Part shown: piece by piece, positions 1-8,047 of the stretch
How positions within the stretch are numbered: position 1 is the stretch's first letter
Layout: every line of letters starts with the position of its first letter
From: Pararhizobium qamdonense
GTDB lineage: Bacteria > Pseudomonadota > Alphaproteobacteria > Rhizobiales > Rhizobiaceae
DNA length: 64,000 nucleotides
Direction: 5' to 3'
Assembly: GCF_029277445.1 (NCBI RefSeq)
Contig: NZ_CP119566.1
Coordinates: 3,846,001 to 3,910,000, forward strand
The notes under the pieces: model-generated
Seen by the model: the letters and a program-made list of their open reading frames with translations, nothing else
Told to the model about the DNA's origin: nothing
The model's database searches: none
Made by a program: the position numbers and the translations under genes

Positions 1-216
1 CGCGGCTACAAGGACCGGCAGATGGCTGCCTATTCGCAGCTGCAGGAGGCCGAATTCGCCGCCGAGGTCAACGGCTACACGGCCACCAAGCATCAGCGCG
101 AAGTCGGCACCGGCTATTTCGACGCCGTCTCGATGGCGATCACCGGCGGCAAGTCCTCGACGACAGCCATGCACGAATCGACCGAACACGAGCAATTCCG
201 GCCGGCGGCGGAGTAG
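1..216 (+). CDS. aceA: isocitrate lyase, C-terminal fragment (gene starts left of window)
   Basis: Open from base 1 in frame 1; 71 residues remain before the TAG stop. The tail contains the isocitrate lyase C-terminal signature GYTATKHQREVGTGYFD (about 17-33 of the fragment). Isocitrate lyase splits isocitrate into glyoxylate and succinate, the first step of the glyoxylate shunt needed for growth on acetate or fatty acids. The active site lies in the missing part, so only family identity can be judged. A LysR-family gene lies convergent about 0.5 kb downstream. Identity is fairly secure from the tail motif alone. Confidence 0.88.
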   Translation, partial: RGYKDRQMAAYSQLQEAEFAAEVNGYTATKHQREVGTGYFDAVSMAITGGKSSTTAMHESTEHEQFRPAAE

Positions 217-220
217 GCGA

Positions 221-381
221 ATTCTCCTCCCCAACTCTTTCTCACAAGGGGGGAGGGGCTAACTTGCGGCACTTTCTGTGCTCCATCAACCACTCCAGAC
301 GTGCGGAGTTGTCTCTGGGCAGAACGGTGCGGCATGCAAGTCCCTCCCCCTTGTGGGGAGGGGTTGGGGAGGGGCTCTCAA
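221..381. repeat. intergenic inverted repeat, about 47-bp arms (rhizobial mosaic-element-like)
   Basis: The arm at about 221-267 (CTCCTCCCC ... CACAAGGGGGGAGGGGCT ... CTTGC) reappears as its reverse complement at about 335-381 (GCAAG ... CCCTCCCCCTTGTGGGGAGG). The two imperfect copies flank a spacer of roughly 67 bp. Palindromic, C/G-run-rich intergenic units of this kind are dispersed in rhizobial genomes (RIME-like elements). Transcribed from aceA it would fold into a long hairpin, and it ends about 33 bp before the next start codon. Naming it a specific element family is inference. Confidence 0.6.
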
Positions 382-413
382 CCAATCACAACATCAACCA
401 AGGAGGAACCACC

Positions 414-653
414 ATGACAGTCCAGACACGCGTCAAGGAACGGGCGGAGGAACAGTCCTCGGCTATGACACCGGAACAGCAGGCCATGATCCGCATGGTC
501 GCCAACGACCTGCACAGGCTCAACCAGGCCGTCATGAAAGCCGTGGATGCTGGCGTTTCCGTCGAGCTTGTCCGCTCGGCCCGCCATCATGGCGGCGAAG
601 GCAATTGGGGTGATCTGCTGATCCCCGTTATCGTCACGCAGGGACGCGGCTGA
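414..653 (+). CDS. small conserved-looking protein of unknown function (79 aa)
   Basis: The start at 414 is chosen because a near-perfect ribosome binding site (AAGGAGG) sits 8 nt upstream. A longer reading from 264 would translate the inverted-repeat element and is rejected. The protein has no membrane segment or signal peptide. It begins with a polar region rich in Gln, Glu and Arg, followed by a helix-like stretch (MIRMVANDLHRLNQAVMKAV, about 24-43) and a C-terminal part ending near LLIPVIVTQGRG. It lies co-directional after aceA and before a hairpin terminator, so it may be an aceA-linked gene. I recognise no domain. Confidence 0.75.
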   Translation: MTVQTRVKERAEEQSSAMTPEQQAMIRMVANDLHRLNQAVMKAVDAGVSVELVRSARHHGGEGNWGDLLIPVIVTQGRG

Positions 654-673
654 GGCATGACACCGTGTCCACA

Positions 674-708
674 AACATCCCGGCGGGACAATATCCTGCC
701 GGGATGTT
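674..708 (+). terminator. hairpin terminator after the 79-aa gene
   Basis: AACATCCCGGCGGG (674-687) pairs with CCTGCCGGGATGTT (695-708) around a 7-nt loop with one G-U pair. It begins 20 nt after the stop codon. There is no clear T-run, so it may act bidirectionally between this gene and the convergent LysR gene. Confidence 0.7.
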
Positions 709-738
709 GCGTTCCGGCGAAACGCTAAAGACTAACGG

Positions 739-1617
739 CTAAAGACTGCGGCTTGGCCGCTTGCCGGCAAAAAGATCGGCATGGCTTTTGACCAGCCGGA
801 ACAGCCGCTCGGACACCGTGCGGATTTCGCGGCGGTGTCGGTCCTCGCTGTTGGTGACGATCCATTGGCCGTGGCGCAGCTGTTTCAGTTCCTCGCCTGC
901 CCGCTCCAGGCCCGGATCGAGATCGCCGACGAAACAGGGCAGCACCGCCTGCCCCGCCCCTGCCCGCGCCAGATCCAGCAGCGAGCGCGGGCGGCTGACG
1001 ATGACGGCGACCGGGGCAGCCGCCTGTTCATGCGGAAAGCGCAGATAGGGCGAGATCGCATCCTCCTCAGACACCGCGATCCAGGCTGAGGCCAATCCCG
1101 GCTGCGCATTGCGCTGGCGGTAGGCGGCATAGGCGACCTCGCCGGTATGGCGGCTTGTCAGATGCGGCTCGTCCGGCACGACCGCCCGCACGCCGACATC
1201 GCTTTGCCGGTGTGCCAGCGTCGCCCGCCGCTCGGAAACGGACATGTCGAGGCGGAAACCGTCACGCTCGCTCCAGATCGCCTGGATGTTTTCGCAGACC
1301 AGCCACGTCACCCAGGTTCCGGCCATCAGCCGCACCACAGAGCCCCCATGCGCCTCCTGCCGCCAGCCATCGACCTTGCGCACCACGGCGTCCATAGCCT
1401 GCAACTGTTCTAAAAGCGCCTGGCCATCGGCGGTCAAACGGTACCCGGTCTGGCTGCGGACAAACAGCTGCCGGCCGATCCTTTGTTCCAGATCCAGCAC
1501 ACGGCGGCCGACGGTGGCGGGGCTCAAACCGTTGACCTGCGCGGCACCGGTCAATCCGCCATGGCGCGCAACGGCCAGAAATATCTGATAGGCATCCCAG
1601 GATATGTCTTTCATCAT
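739..1617 (-). CDS. LysR-family transcriptional regulator
   Basis: 292 residues, the usual LysR length. Residues about 5-65 form the winged HTH: FLAVARHGGLTGAAQVNGLS, then ATVGRRVLDLEQRIGRQLFVR, the typical recognition and wing pattern. The remainder is the effector-binding domain. It is convergent with aceA and the small gene at 414. A regulator of glyoxylate-shunt genes has been described next to aceA in rhizobia, so a role in aceA control is possible, but nothing here proves it. The start could also be the second Met (MKDISWD), one codon later. Confidence 0.88.
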   Translation of the reverse strand: MMKDISWDAYQIFLAVARHGGLTGAAQVNGLSPATVGRRVLDLEQRIGRQLFVRSQTGYRLTADGQALLEQLQAMDAVVRKVDGWRQEAHGGSVVRLMAGTWVTWLVCENIQAIWSERDGFRLDMSVSERRATLAHRQSDVGVRAVVPDEPHLTSRHTGEVAYAAYRQRNAQPGLASAWIAVSEEDAISPYLRFPHEQAAAPVAVIVSRPRSLLDLARAGAGQAVLPCFVGDLDPGLERAGEELKQLRHGQWIVTNSEDRHRREIRTVSERLFRLVKSHADLFAGKRPSRSL

Positions 1618-1782
1618 TGAAAAACATACTCCGGTTTCTTGCGTTTATAAACCCATTTTTGAAGCATAGGTTCAAGGTGTGAACGGAGTGCGGCGGCAGT
1701 GCCGCCTCATCCCAAATTGAAGAAAGCGTCCTGCAGGGCCTTAGGTCCGGCAACGGCTTTCTGTTGCCGAAGGGAAGCTGTG

Positions 1783-1941
1783 ATGCCGGAGATGATGGGA
1801 ATGGTTTTATGGATGGAGATGCTGGCGAAGGACGCGCGCAGACCGCATGAATTCCAGGAGGTGATCGACCGGAACCGCCTGTCCAGCAGGATGTCCAGCG
1901 CGGTGCGGCGGCTTTGCCTGGGCTGGCTGCGACGAAAATAA
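1783..1941 (+). CDS. possible small protein (52 aa), unknown
   Basis: This lies in the 374-bp gap 1618-1991 between the LysR gene and the chemoreceptor, a stretch that otherwise shows only promoter-like A/T-rich sequence near 1618-1680. The frame reads MPEMMGMVLWMEML, then an acidic/basic stretch (KDARRPHEFQEVIDRNR) and a basic tail ending LRRK. A purine-rich GAAGGGAAG lies 5-13 nt before the ATG. The hydrophobic start followed by an amphipathic helix looks like a real short protein, but length and context alone cannot confirm it. The stop codon abuts the terminator hairpin at 1944-1969. Confidence 0.4.
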   Translation: MPEMMGMVLWMEMLAKDARRPHEFQEVIDRNRLSSRMSSAVRRLCLGWLRRK

Positions 1942-1970
1942 AAAGCCCGGCGTCCAAAGCCGCCGGGCTG
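1931..1970 (-). terminator. rho-independent terminator of the chemoreceptor gene
   Basis: Read on the minus strand, AGCCCGGCG (1969-1961) pairs with CGCCGGGCT (1952-1944) and is followed by TTTTTATTTT. It starts about 22 nt after the chemoreceptor stop. This is a classic strong intrinsic terminator. Confidence 0.9.
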
Positions 1971-1991
1971 TCCGCATTTATCTAGTATCTA

Positions 1992-4520
1992 TCAGGCGGC
2001 GCGGCCGACCTGGCGGCCGGTTGCAACAGGCTCCAGGCGGAACTGTTCGACCAGCATCATCAGCGTATCGGCCTGGTTGGCGAGTTCGCGGCTGGCGCTG
2101 GTTGCCTGATCGACCATGGTCGCATTCTGCTGCGTCATCTGGTCCATCTGGTTGACCGACCCGTTGACCTCGTGCAGCGCTGCGGCCTGGTCGCGGCTGG
2201 CAGTGGCAATCATTTCCACATGGCTGCTGACCGCAACGATCTGCTGGCTGATCGATGCCAGAACCGCGCCGGTTTCCTGGACCAGTTGCGAGCCGGAATT
2301 CACTTCGTTGGCGGATTTGTTGATCAGGCCCTTGATCTCGCGGGCCGCACCTGCCGAACGCTGGGCGAGTTCCCGGACTTCCTGCGCCACCACCGCAAAC
2401 CCCCTGCCGGCATCGCCGGCGCGGGCGGCCTCGATCCCGGCATTCAGCGCCAGGAGATTGGTCTGGAAGGCGATCTCGTCGATGACATCGATGATCTGCT
2501 CGATCTGGCGCGAGGCATCTTCGATGCGGCCCATGGCCGAGATCGCGTTGCTGACGACGACGGCGGAATTGTCGGCGCTCTTCTTGGTATGCGTGACGGC
2601 AACATTGGCCTCATGCGCCCGCTCGGCCGAGGACCGTACGGTGACGGTGATCTGGTCGACGGCGGCTGCGGTTTCTTCCAGCGACGCGGCCTGAGCCTCG
2701 GTACGCTTGGAGAGCTGATCTGCCGATGCATGCATATCGTTGCCGCTGCGCTGGATCGACAGCGCATTGTTGCGGATCTGCAGGAGCGTGTCCTGCAGGC
2801 GGATCAGCGAACCGTTGAAGTCCATCCGCAGCTGTTCGAGACGGCCGGTGAACGGCGTTTCGATCTGCTGCGAGAGATCGCCCTGCGCCAGGCGGCCGAG
2901 ACCGGCGGCGAGCTGGTTGACGGCAAAATCGATCTGGCTGTCGAGGGCGCGCTTTTCGGTATCGTTGCGGCTGCGCTCGGCATCGGCCTGGGCGCGCTGC
3001 TCCTCGCTTTCGGCTTCGATGCGGACCTTGGAAAGGGCATTTTCCTTGAAGATGCCCAGCGCCCGCGCCATGTCGCCGATCTCGTCGCGGCGGGCGCCGC
3101 CATCGATCGAGGTATCGAGCGCACCGTCAGCCAGACGGCGCATGGCGGCGGTGATCTGCCCGATCGGACCCTTCAGTGTCAGCACCAGCGCGCCACCGGC
3201 GAGAAGGGCGATCAGGATGCCCAGAACCGTCGCAAAGACAGAGACCTGATTTGCCTTGTCGCGCTCGACCGAGGCGGTGGTCTTCTGGCCCTCGGCAAAT
3301 GCGGTCAGCTGACCCCAGATGCTGTCGATTTCGGCAGCCGCAGCCGTGAATTCGGCCTGGCGTTTATGGCTGGTTGCGACCAGGGCGATGCTGTCCTGAT
3401 CCATCTTCTCGATGATCGGTTTCAAGGAGCCGACCAGATCGGTGAAGAATTTCAGGTCGCCGGCTGTTTGTGCCAGGCTTTGCACATCCTGGCCCATGAT
3501 GGAGAATTCGCGCGAAAGCCGGGCACGGCCCTCCTCGTCGGATTTTTCCAGGAAGCTCGCGGCGGCGATGCGGATGGAATAGACGGAATTGACCAGCTTG
3601 CGAGTATCGGTGAGCACGGTTGCGGCCTTGACCAGCGGCGCATCGAGCTTGCCGAAGGTGGCGGTCGCGTCGCGCATCTTGACGGTGGCGGCCGTCTGCA
3701 GCTGGATGCTGTTCTGGCGGAAGCGGGCAACCAGACGGCCGACTGCTGCGGCGTTTTCCTCGCTGAGATCGCCGGTATCGACCAGCGCCTTCATCTCGGC
3801 CACGGTCTTCTTGAAGGTTTCGGCGACGGCCTTCTGGTTTGCCGGCAGGCCGGAAGCGATCTTGCGCTGTACCTTGGTGAGTTCTCCATAGGAACTGCCC
3901 GCAAACTTGATCTTTTCTTCCGGCGTCGCCGCCTTGGCAAAGGCCGACATGAAGGCAACGAGCGTATCGCTGGACGAGGTCAGGCGATCTGCTTCACGCA
4001 GGATCGATTTGGCCGCTTCCTCATCCTTGCGGACTGCGCGTTCCATCTTGGTGGCTTCCTCAAGCACCTTCATCTGCTCGCCGAGCAGGCTGCCGAGGCT
4101 GTTGGAGATGGATTTGCGCAGCGCCACTTCTTCCTCGTAGAGCGTCCAGAGCTGGCCGACGCGCTCGCCGATCTTGGTGCTGCCTTCGACGGCCTCCTGC
4201 AATTGGCGGCGGCCTTCCTCGTCATTGACCTGCGCCAGCGTGCCCGACAGGACCGCTTGCTGGCCCTCAAGCTTTTCAACCACAGCCTGGCGGGTGTCCT
4301 CCGACGTGTTCTGCAGAAAGGCGTTCATGCCGGCATAGACATCCTTGAAACCGCTCAGCGACTGCAGGACGCTATTGGAAATCTCCATCCGCCCCTGCAG
4401 CAATCCCGACGCATAAAGCCCGGTAATGCCGACGGCGCAGATGCTGACGACGAAGGGCAGGATGAACAACAGCACCTTGGTCTGGATTTTGAAGCGGGCA
4501 AGAATCTTGTCGATGAACAT
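1992..4520 (-). CDS. methyl-accepting chemotaxis protein with long helical sensor (842 aa)
   Basis: Transmembrane chemoreceptor that signals to CheA/CheW. TM1 is at about 15-40 and TM2 at about 426-449, enclosing a roughly 385-residue periplasmic domain predicted to be all-helical (4HB/HBM-like by composition). HAMP segments follow at about 450-550, including the repeated pattern ending AQGDLSQQIE. The signalling domain has the invariant hairpin tip IDEIAFQTNLLALNAGIEAAR (about 680-700) and the flanking GRGFAVVAQEVRELAQRS. The C-terminus (ATGRQVGRAA) has no CheR-tethering pentapeptide. The sensor is longer than in a Tar/Tsr-type receptor. The gene is monocistronic with its own terminator. The ligand is unknown. 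Confidence 0.95.
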   Translation of the reverse strand: MFIDKILARFKIQTKVLLFILPFVVSICAVGITGLYASGLLQGRMEISNSVLQSLSGFKDVYAGMNAFLQNTSEDTRQAVVEKLEGQQAVLSGTLAQVNDEEGRRQLQEAVEGSTKIGERVGQLWTLYEEEVALRKSISNSLGSLLGEQMKVLEEATKMERAVRKDEEAAKSILREADRLTSSSDTLVAFMSAFAKAATPEEKIKFAGSSYGELTKVQRKIASGLPANQKAVAETFKKTVAEMKALVDTGDLSEENAAAVGRLVARFRQNSIQLQTAATVKMRDATATFGKLDAPLVKAATVLTDTRKLVNSVYSIRIAAASFLEKSDEEGRARLSREFSIMGQDVQSLAQTAGDLKFFTDLVGSLKPIIEKMDQDSIALVATSHKRQAEFTAAAAEIDSIWGQLTAFAEGQKTTASVERDKANQVSVFATVLGILIALLAGGALVLTLKGPIGQITAAMRRLADGALDTSIDGGARRDEIGDMARALGIFKENALSKVRIEAESEEQRAQADAERSRNDTEKRALDSQIDFAVNQLAAGLGRLAQGDLSQQIETPFTGRLEQLRMDFNGSLIRLQDTLLQIRNNALSIQRSGNDMHASADQLSKRTEAQAASLEETAAAVDQITVTVRSSAERAHEANVAVTHTKKSADNSAVVVSNAISAMGRIEDASRQIEQIIDVIDEIAFQTNLLALNAGIEAARAGDAGRGFAVVAQEVRELAQRSAGAAREIKGLINKSANEVNSGSQLVQETGAVLASISQQIVAVSSHVEMIATASRDQAAALHEVNGSVNQMDQMTQQNATMVDQATSASRELANQADTLMMLVEQFRLEPVATGRQVGRAA

Positions 4521-4875
4521 GAACGCACCTTGGCTCGCAGCCTGCGTCCGCCCTCCTCAAGCCGTACAGGCTTGCCCGGTGCGCCAGCACGCTGGTGATT
4601 TAACTGAAAAATCATGCGGCGCATCGCCGCCAGCCTGCCAGGCATTCATTGCATGATCCGCCGCCTCCCCGGGGCTGAGATCACGGCAGGCTCCGTTGAA
4701 ATCATTCTTCAACGGCAACGATTAATATTTGAATAAGTGGGATCTAAATCGTTTCAGATGGCTGTTGCAGCGCATCGATGGAAAATCCCGCCCTGCGGGA
4801 TTTCGCGAGACCATGCGGCAAGGCATGGGCAGATATAACCCGCCTCACACAGAAAGCGGGAAGCAATCGGACCGT
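4521..4875. other. intergenic region upstream of the chemoreceptor
   Basis: This 355-bp stretch has no convincing gene. A plus-strand frame at 4729-4938 overlaps the small membrane gene and lacks a ribosome binding site. The A/T-rich stretch at 4710-4740 is the likely chemoreceptor promoter zone. It contains a near-match to the CtrA box (TTAA-N7-ATAA at 4722-4736, 7 of 8 positions). Confidence 0.5.
4839..4860 (-). terminator. possible weak terminator of the 51-aa membrane protein gene
   Basis: On the minus strand CCCGC...GCGGG forms a short stem with a 12-nt loop, followed by TTATAT. It lies 16 nt beyond the stop codon of the small gene. The stem is short. Confidence 0.4.
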
Positions 4876-5031
4876 TTAGAACGACCAGAAGGACGGAAGG
4901 GCAACGAGCGCTGCAAGCGCGAACGCGGCGATCACTGAAACACGGATGAACAAAGCCTTGCGCGCGGCACTTTCGTCGGCTTTCGCAATTGCGATTGCGC
5001 GGGCGGTGGAACGATTGCGTGATTGATTCAT
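4876..5031 (-). CDS. small single-pass membrane protein (51 aa), unknown
   Basis: The start at 5031 (MNQSRNRSTAR) is chosen for the AAAGGAAATGATGCC-ATG ribosome-binding context. The longer in-frame extension to 5199 has no such site. Residues 1-27 are basic and polar, and about 28-46 form one hydrophobic segment (LFIRVSVIAAFALAALVAL), giving an N-in topology with a very short tail (PSFWSF). No family is recognised. It is monocistronic, between the chemoreceptor and the flavoprotein gene. The 222 bp upstream (5032-5253) show no other feature. Confidence 0.6.
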   Translation of the reverse strand: MNQSRNRSTARAIAIAKADESAARKALFIRVSVIAAFALAALVALPSFWSF

Positions 5032-5253
5032 GGCATCATTTCCTTTCGACATCAGCAACAATAGACCCGGATGCTCCGGACCGCCAGTCCATGCCGTGCT
5101 GCAACCGCTCACAAAAGCGTAAAAAATGTCACGTTTCTGAAACAATTCCTGAAAATGACTATCGTGCCGTGCTGCAAAACGTTTGGACCAGCGTTTCAAA
5201 CAGGTTCCGTCAGATGTCTTAACAAGTGCTGAAGCCGCCTGCGCTTTGCCGGC

Positions 5254-6447
5254 TCATGCCACTTGGCCGGCCGAAAAGCCCGATGCCCAGGCCCATTGGA
5301 AATTATAGCCGCCCAGCCATCCGGTGACATCGACGCACTCGCCGATGAAATAGAGGCCGGGAACGTCCCGCGCCTGCATGCTGCGCGAATCGAGCGCCTT
5401 CGTATCGACACCGCCCAGCGTCACCTCGGCGGTGCGATAGCCCTCCGATCCGGCGGGCTTGATCACCCAGTCCTTGAGGGTGAGGCAGAACGCATCGATC
5501 GCCTTGTCGGAGAGATCGGCGAGCGGCCGGTTGCTGAGCCCGGCGGCCTCGGCGAAGAATTGTGCCAGCCGTTTCGGCAAGGGTTCGCAGAGCGCCGTCT
5601 GCAGCGCCTGGCGGCCATTCTGCTTACGCGCCGCCTTCAGCACGCCGGCAATATCGGCATGCGGCAAAAGGTTGAGGCTGATATCGCCGCCCTCGCGCCA
5701 ATAGGACGATACCTGCAGGATGGCCGGACCGCTCAGGCCCCGGTGGGTGATCAGCACGGCTTCCTCAAAAACCGTCTTGCCGCAGCGCGCCTGCGCATCG
5801 ACGGCAACGCCGGCCAGCGCATTCAGGCTTTCCAGTTGCACCGGATCGAGCGTCAGCGGCACCAGTCCCGGCCGGGTCTCCACCAGCGGCAGGCCGAACT
5901 GCTCTGCGATCTTATAGGCAAGACCGGTTGCGCCCATTTTCGGGATCGACTTTCCGCCGCTCGCAACGATCAGCGAGGAACAATCGATGGCGCCATCGGC
6001 GGTCACGATCCGGAACCCGGACACGGTTTTTTCAACCGCCTGGATCTGCGCGCCCAGCCGCAGGACCGCGCGTGCCTCCTTCATCTCGGTCAGCAGCATG
6101 CGGATGATGTCCTTGGCGGTGTCGTCGCAAAACAACTGGCCAAGCGTCTTTTCATGCCAGGCGATCTTGTAGCGATCGACCAGGGCGATGAAATCATGCG
6201 GCGTGTAGCGCGCCAAAGCCGACTTGCAGAAATGCGGATTGACTGAGAGGAAGTTCTTCGGGCTCGCATGGATATTGGTGAAGTTGCAGCGTCCACCGCC
6301 GGAAATGCGGATTTTTTCGCCCGGCGCCTTGGCATGATCGAGCACAGCGACGCGGCGGCCGCGCTTGCCCGCCTCGATCGCCGCCATCATGCCGGCAGCC
6401 CCTGCCCCGATTATCACCACGTCGAATTGTTCGGCCAAGACATCCAT
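5254..6447 (-). CDS. FAD-dependent oxidoreductase, BaiN/YhiN (HI0933-like) family
   Basis: 397 residues, normal for the family. The N-terminal Rossmann FAD site is VVIIGAGAAGMMAAIEAGKRG (about 10-30). It is followed by the family motif GEKIRISGGGRCNFTN (about 43-58), and the C-terminus has the second FAD-contact region GYNFQWAWASGFSAG. The closing GECVDVTGWLGGYN stretch is diagnostic. Members are flavoproteins usually annotated as NAD(P)/FAD-dependent oxidoreductases or aminoacetone-oxidase-like. The physiological substrate is generally unknown, and no neighbour here helps. Confidence 0.9.
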   Translation of the reverse strand: MDVLAEQFDVVIIGAGAAGMMAAIEAGKRGRRVAVLDHAKAPGEKIRISGGGRCNFTNIHASPKNFLSVNPHFCKSALARYTPHDFIALVDRYKIAWHEKTLGQLFCDDTAKDIIRMLLTEMKEARAVLRLGAQIQAVEKTVSGFRIVTADGAIDCSSLIVASGGKSIPKMGATGLAYKIAEQFGLPLVETRPGLVPLTLDPVQLESLNALAGVAVDAQARCGKTVFEEAVLITHRGLSGPAILQVSSYWREGGDISLNLLPHADIAGVLKAARKQNGRQALQTALCEPLPKRLAQFFAEAAGLSNRPLADLSDKAIDAFCLTLKDWVIKPAGSEGYRTAEVTLGGVDTKALDSRSMQARDVPGLYFIGECVDVTGWLGGYNFQWAWASGFSAGQVA

Positions 6448-6610
6448 TCCCGTTTCGGTTTTCTTTCAAAGGCAAGGGCGGCAAAGTCAATTGCTGTTGT
6501 GACGATGAGGGCGAATACAGCCTGTACGGCGGCAAAAGTCCCGGTTTTCACCCTAGCCAATTGCCAAACTGTGGCTATGATGCCCCATCCGAACCCAAAA
6601 CCGGTGATTT

Positions 6611-8047
6611 ATGCCCGTCAGAAGAAATGCTGCCCAACCAACTGCAAGGACTGTCAAGAGCTCGAAAATACCCGCCGCACTGCAAGCCCCCCGCGGAGTG
6701 AAGACCTGGAAGGAAGCCGCCGACTGGCTGAAAATCCGTGGCATCGAGGATATCGAATGCATCACGCCTGATATTGCCGGCGTTCCGCGCGGCAAGATGA
6801 TGCCGTCCTCGAAATTCACCTCCAATACCTCGCTTGCACTGCCCTCGGCGATCTACCGCCACACGATTTCCGGCGAATATCCCGAAGAGACGGGCAATTT
6901 CCGCTATGACAGCCGCGACAGCGATATCAAGCTGGTGCCTGATCTTTCGACCCTTTCGGTGGTTCCCTGGGAAAGCGACCCGACGGCGCAGGTGATCTGC
7001 GACATTGCGGGCTCGCAGGGCGAAAAAGTTCCCTACACGCCGCGCAACGTCCTGAAGCACGTTCTCGACCTCTATGCCCAACGGGGCTGGAAGCCGGTCG
7101 TCGCGCCTGAAATCGAATTCTATCTGGTCGCCAAGAACGAAGACCCGGATTATCCGCTGCATCCGCCGAAAGGCCGTTCCGGACGGGCGATCCAGGGCGG
7201 ACAGGGCTATTCGATCGCCGGCGTCAACGAATTCGACGAACTGATCGACGATATCTACCATTTCTCGGAAAAGCAGGGTCTGGAGATCGACACGCTGATC
7301 CACGAGGAAGGCCCGGCACAGCTGGAAATCAACCTTCGCCATGGCGATCCGATCGAGCTTGCCGACCAGGTCTTCATGTTCAAGCGGACCATTCGCGAAG
7401 CGGCCCTGAAGCACGGCATCTACGCAACCTTCATGGCCAAGCCAATGCAGGCGCAGGCAGGCTCTGCCATGCATATCCATCAGTCGGTTGTCGAAGTGAA
7501 TACCGGCCGCAACCTGTTTTCCAATGCCGACGGCTCGCCCTCCAAGGAGTTCTTCTCCTTTATCGGCGGCATGCAGACATTCGTGCCCAAGGCGCTGTCG
7601 ATGATGGCCCCTTACGTCAACTCGTACCGGCGGCTGACGCCGGACATGTCGGCGCCGGTCAACAATGCCTGGGGCTACGACAACCGCACGACCGCGTTTC
7701 GCATTCCGGTTTCCGAACCTGCCGCACGGCGTGTGGAAAACCGCCTGCCAAGCTCGGACGCCAATCCCTATCTGGCGCTCGCAGCCTCGCTCGGCTGCGG
7801 TTATCTCGGCATCATCCAGGGACTGGAACCATCGGCACCGGCGGAAGCGTCGGCCGATAGCGGGACGATCGACCTGCCGAGGGGGCTGCTGGAAGCGGTG
7901 TCGCTCTTGGAAGCGGAACCGGCTTTTGCCGAGATCTTCAGCCCGGAATTCATCGCCATCTATGGCGGCGTGAAGCGGGGCGAGTTCGAAACCTTCATGC
8001 AGGTGATCAGCCCCTGGGAGCGCGAATACCTGCTTCTCAATGTCTGA
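6611..8047 (+). CDS. puuA: glutamine synthetase-family enzyme, gamma-glutamylpolyamine synthetase-like
   Basis: 478 residues with the class I-type GS catalytic fold. Metal and substrate motifs are APEIEFYL (165-172), EEGPAQLEINL (232-242) and GSAMHIHQS (284-292), with NRTTAFRIP near 360. It lacks the biosynthetic GlnA features around the adenylylation site. The sequence resembles PuuA-type enzymes that ligate glutamate to putrescine or other amines using ATP. The next gene overlaps it by 8 nt and encodes a PuuB-like flavoenzyme, which supports polyamine catabolism. Amine specificity cannot be read from sequence, so the symbol is by analogy. Confidence 0.8.
   Translation: MPVRRNAAQPTARTVKSSKIPAALQAPRGVKTWKEAADWLKIRGIEDIECITPDIAGVPRGKMMPSSKFTSNTSLALPSAIYRHTISGEYPEETGNFRYDSRDSDIKLVPDLSTLSVVPWESDPTAQVICDIAGSQGEKVPYTPRNVLKHVLDLYAQRGWKPVVAPEIEFYLVAKNEDPDYPLHPPKGRSGRAIQGGQGYSIAGVNEFDELIDDIYHFSEKQGLEIDTLIHEEGPAQLEINLRHGDPIELADQVFMFKRTIREAALKHGIYATFMAKPMQAQAGSAMHIHQSVVEVNTGRNLFSNADGSPSKEFFSFIGGMQTFVPKALSMMAPYVNSYRRLTPDMSAPVNNAWGYDNRTTAFRIPVSEPAARRVENRLPSSDANPYLALAASLGCGYLGIIQGLEPSAPAEASADSGTIDLPRGLLEAVSLLEAEPAFAEIFSPEFIAIYGGVKRGEFETFMQVISPWEREYLLLNV

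Noticed and set aside
264..653. Longer reading (129 aa) of the small gene after aceA
   Set aside because: It would translate the inverted-repeat element and lacks a ribosome binding site; the ATG at 414 has a near-perfect one.
1262..1957. 231-residue minus-strand frame covering the LysR start and gap
   Set aside because: It runs through the LysR gene in another frame and gives a Pro/Ser/Arg-rich product with no family features.
2172..4598. 808-residue plus-strand reading frame opposite the chemoreceptor gene
   Set aside because: It mirrors the chemoreceptor codons in antisense, has no ribosome binding site and no family features. Long antisense frames are common in GC-rich DNA.
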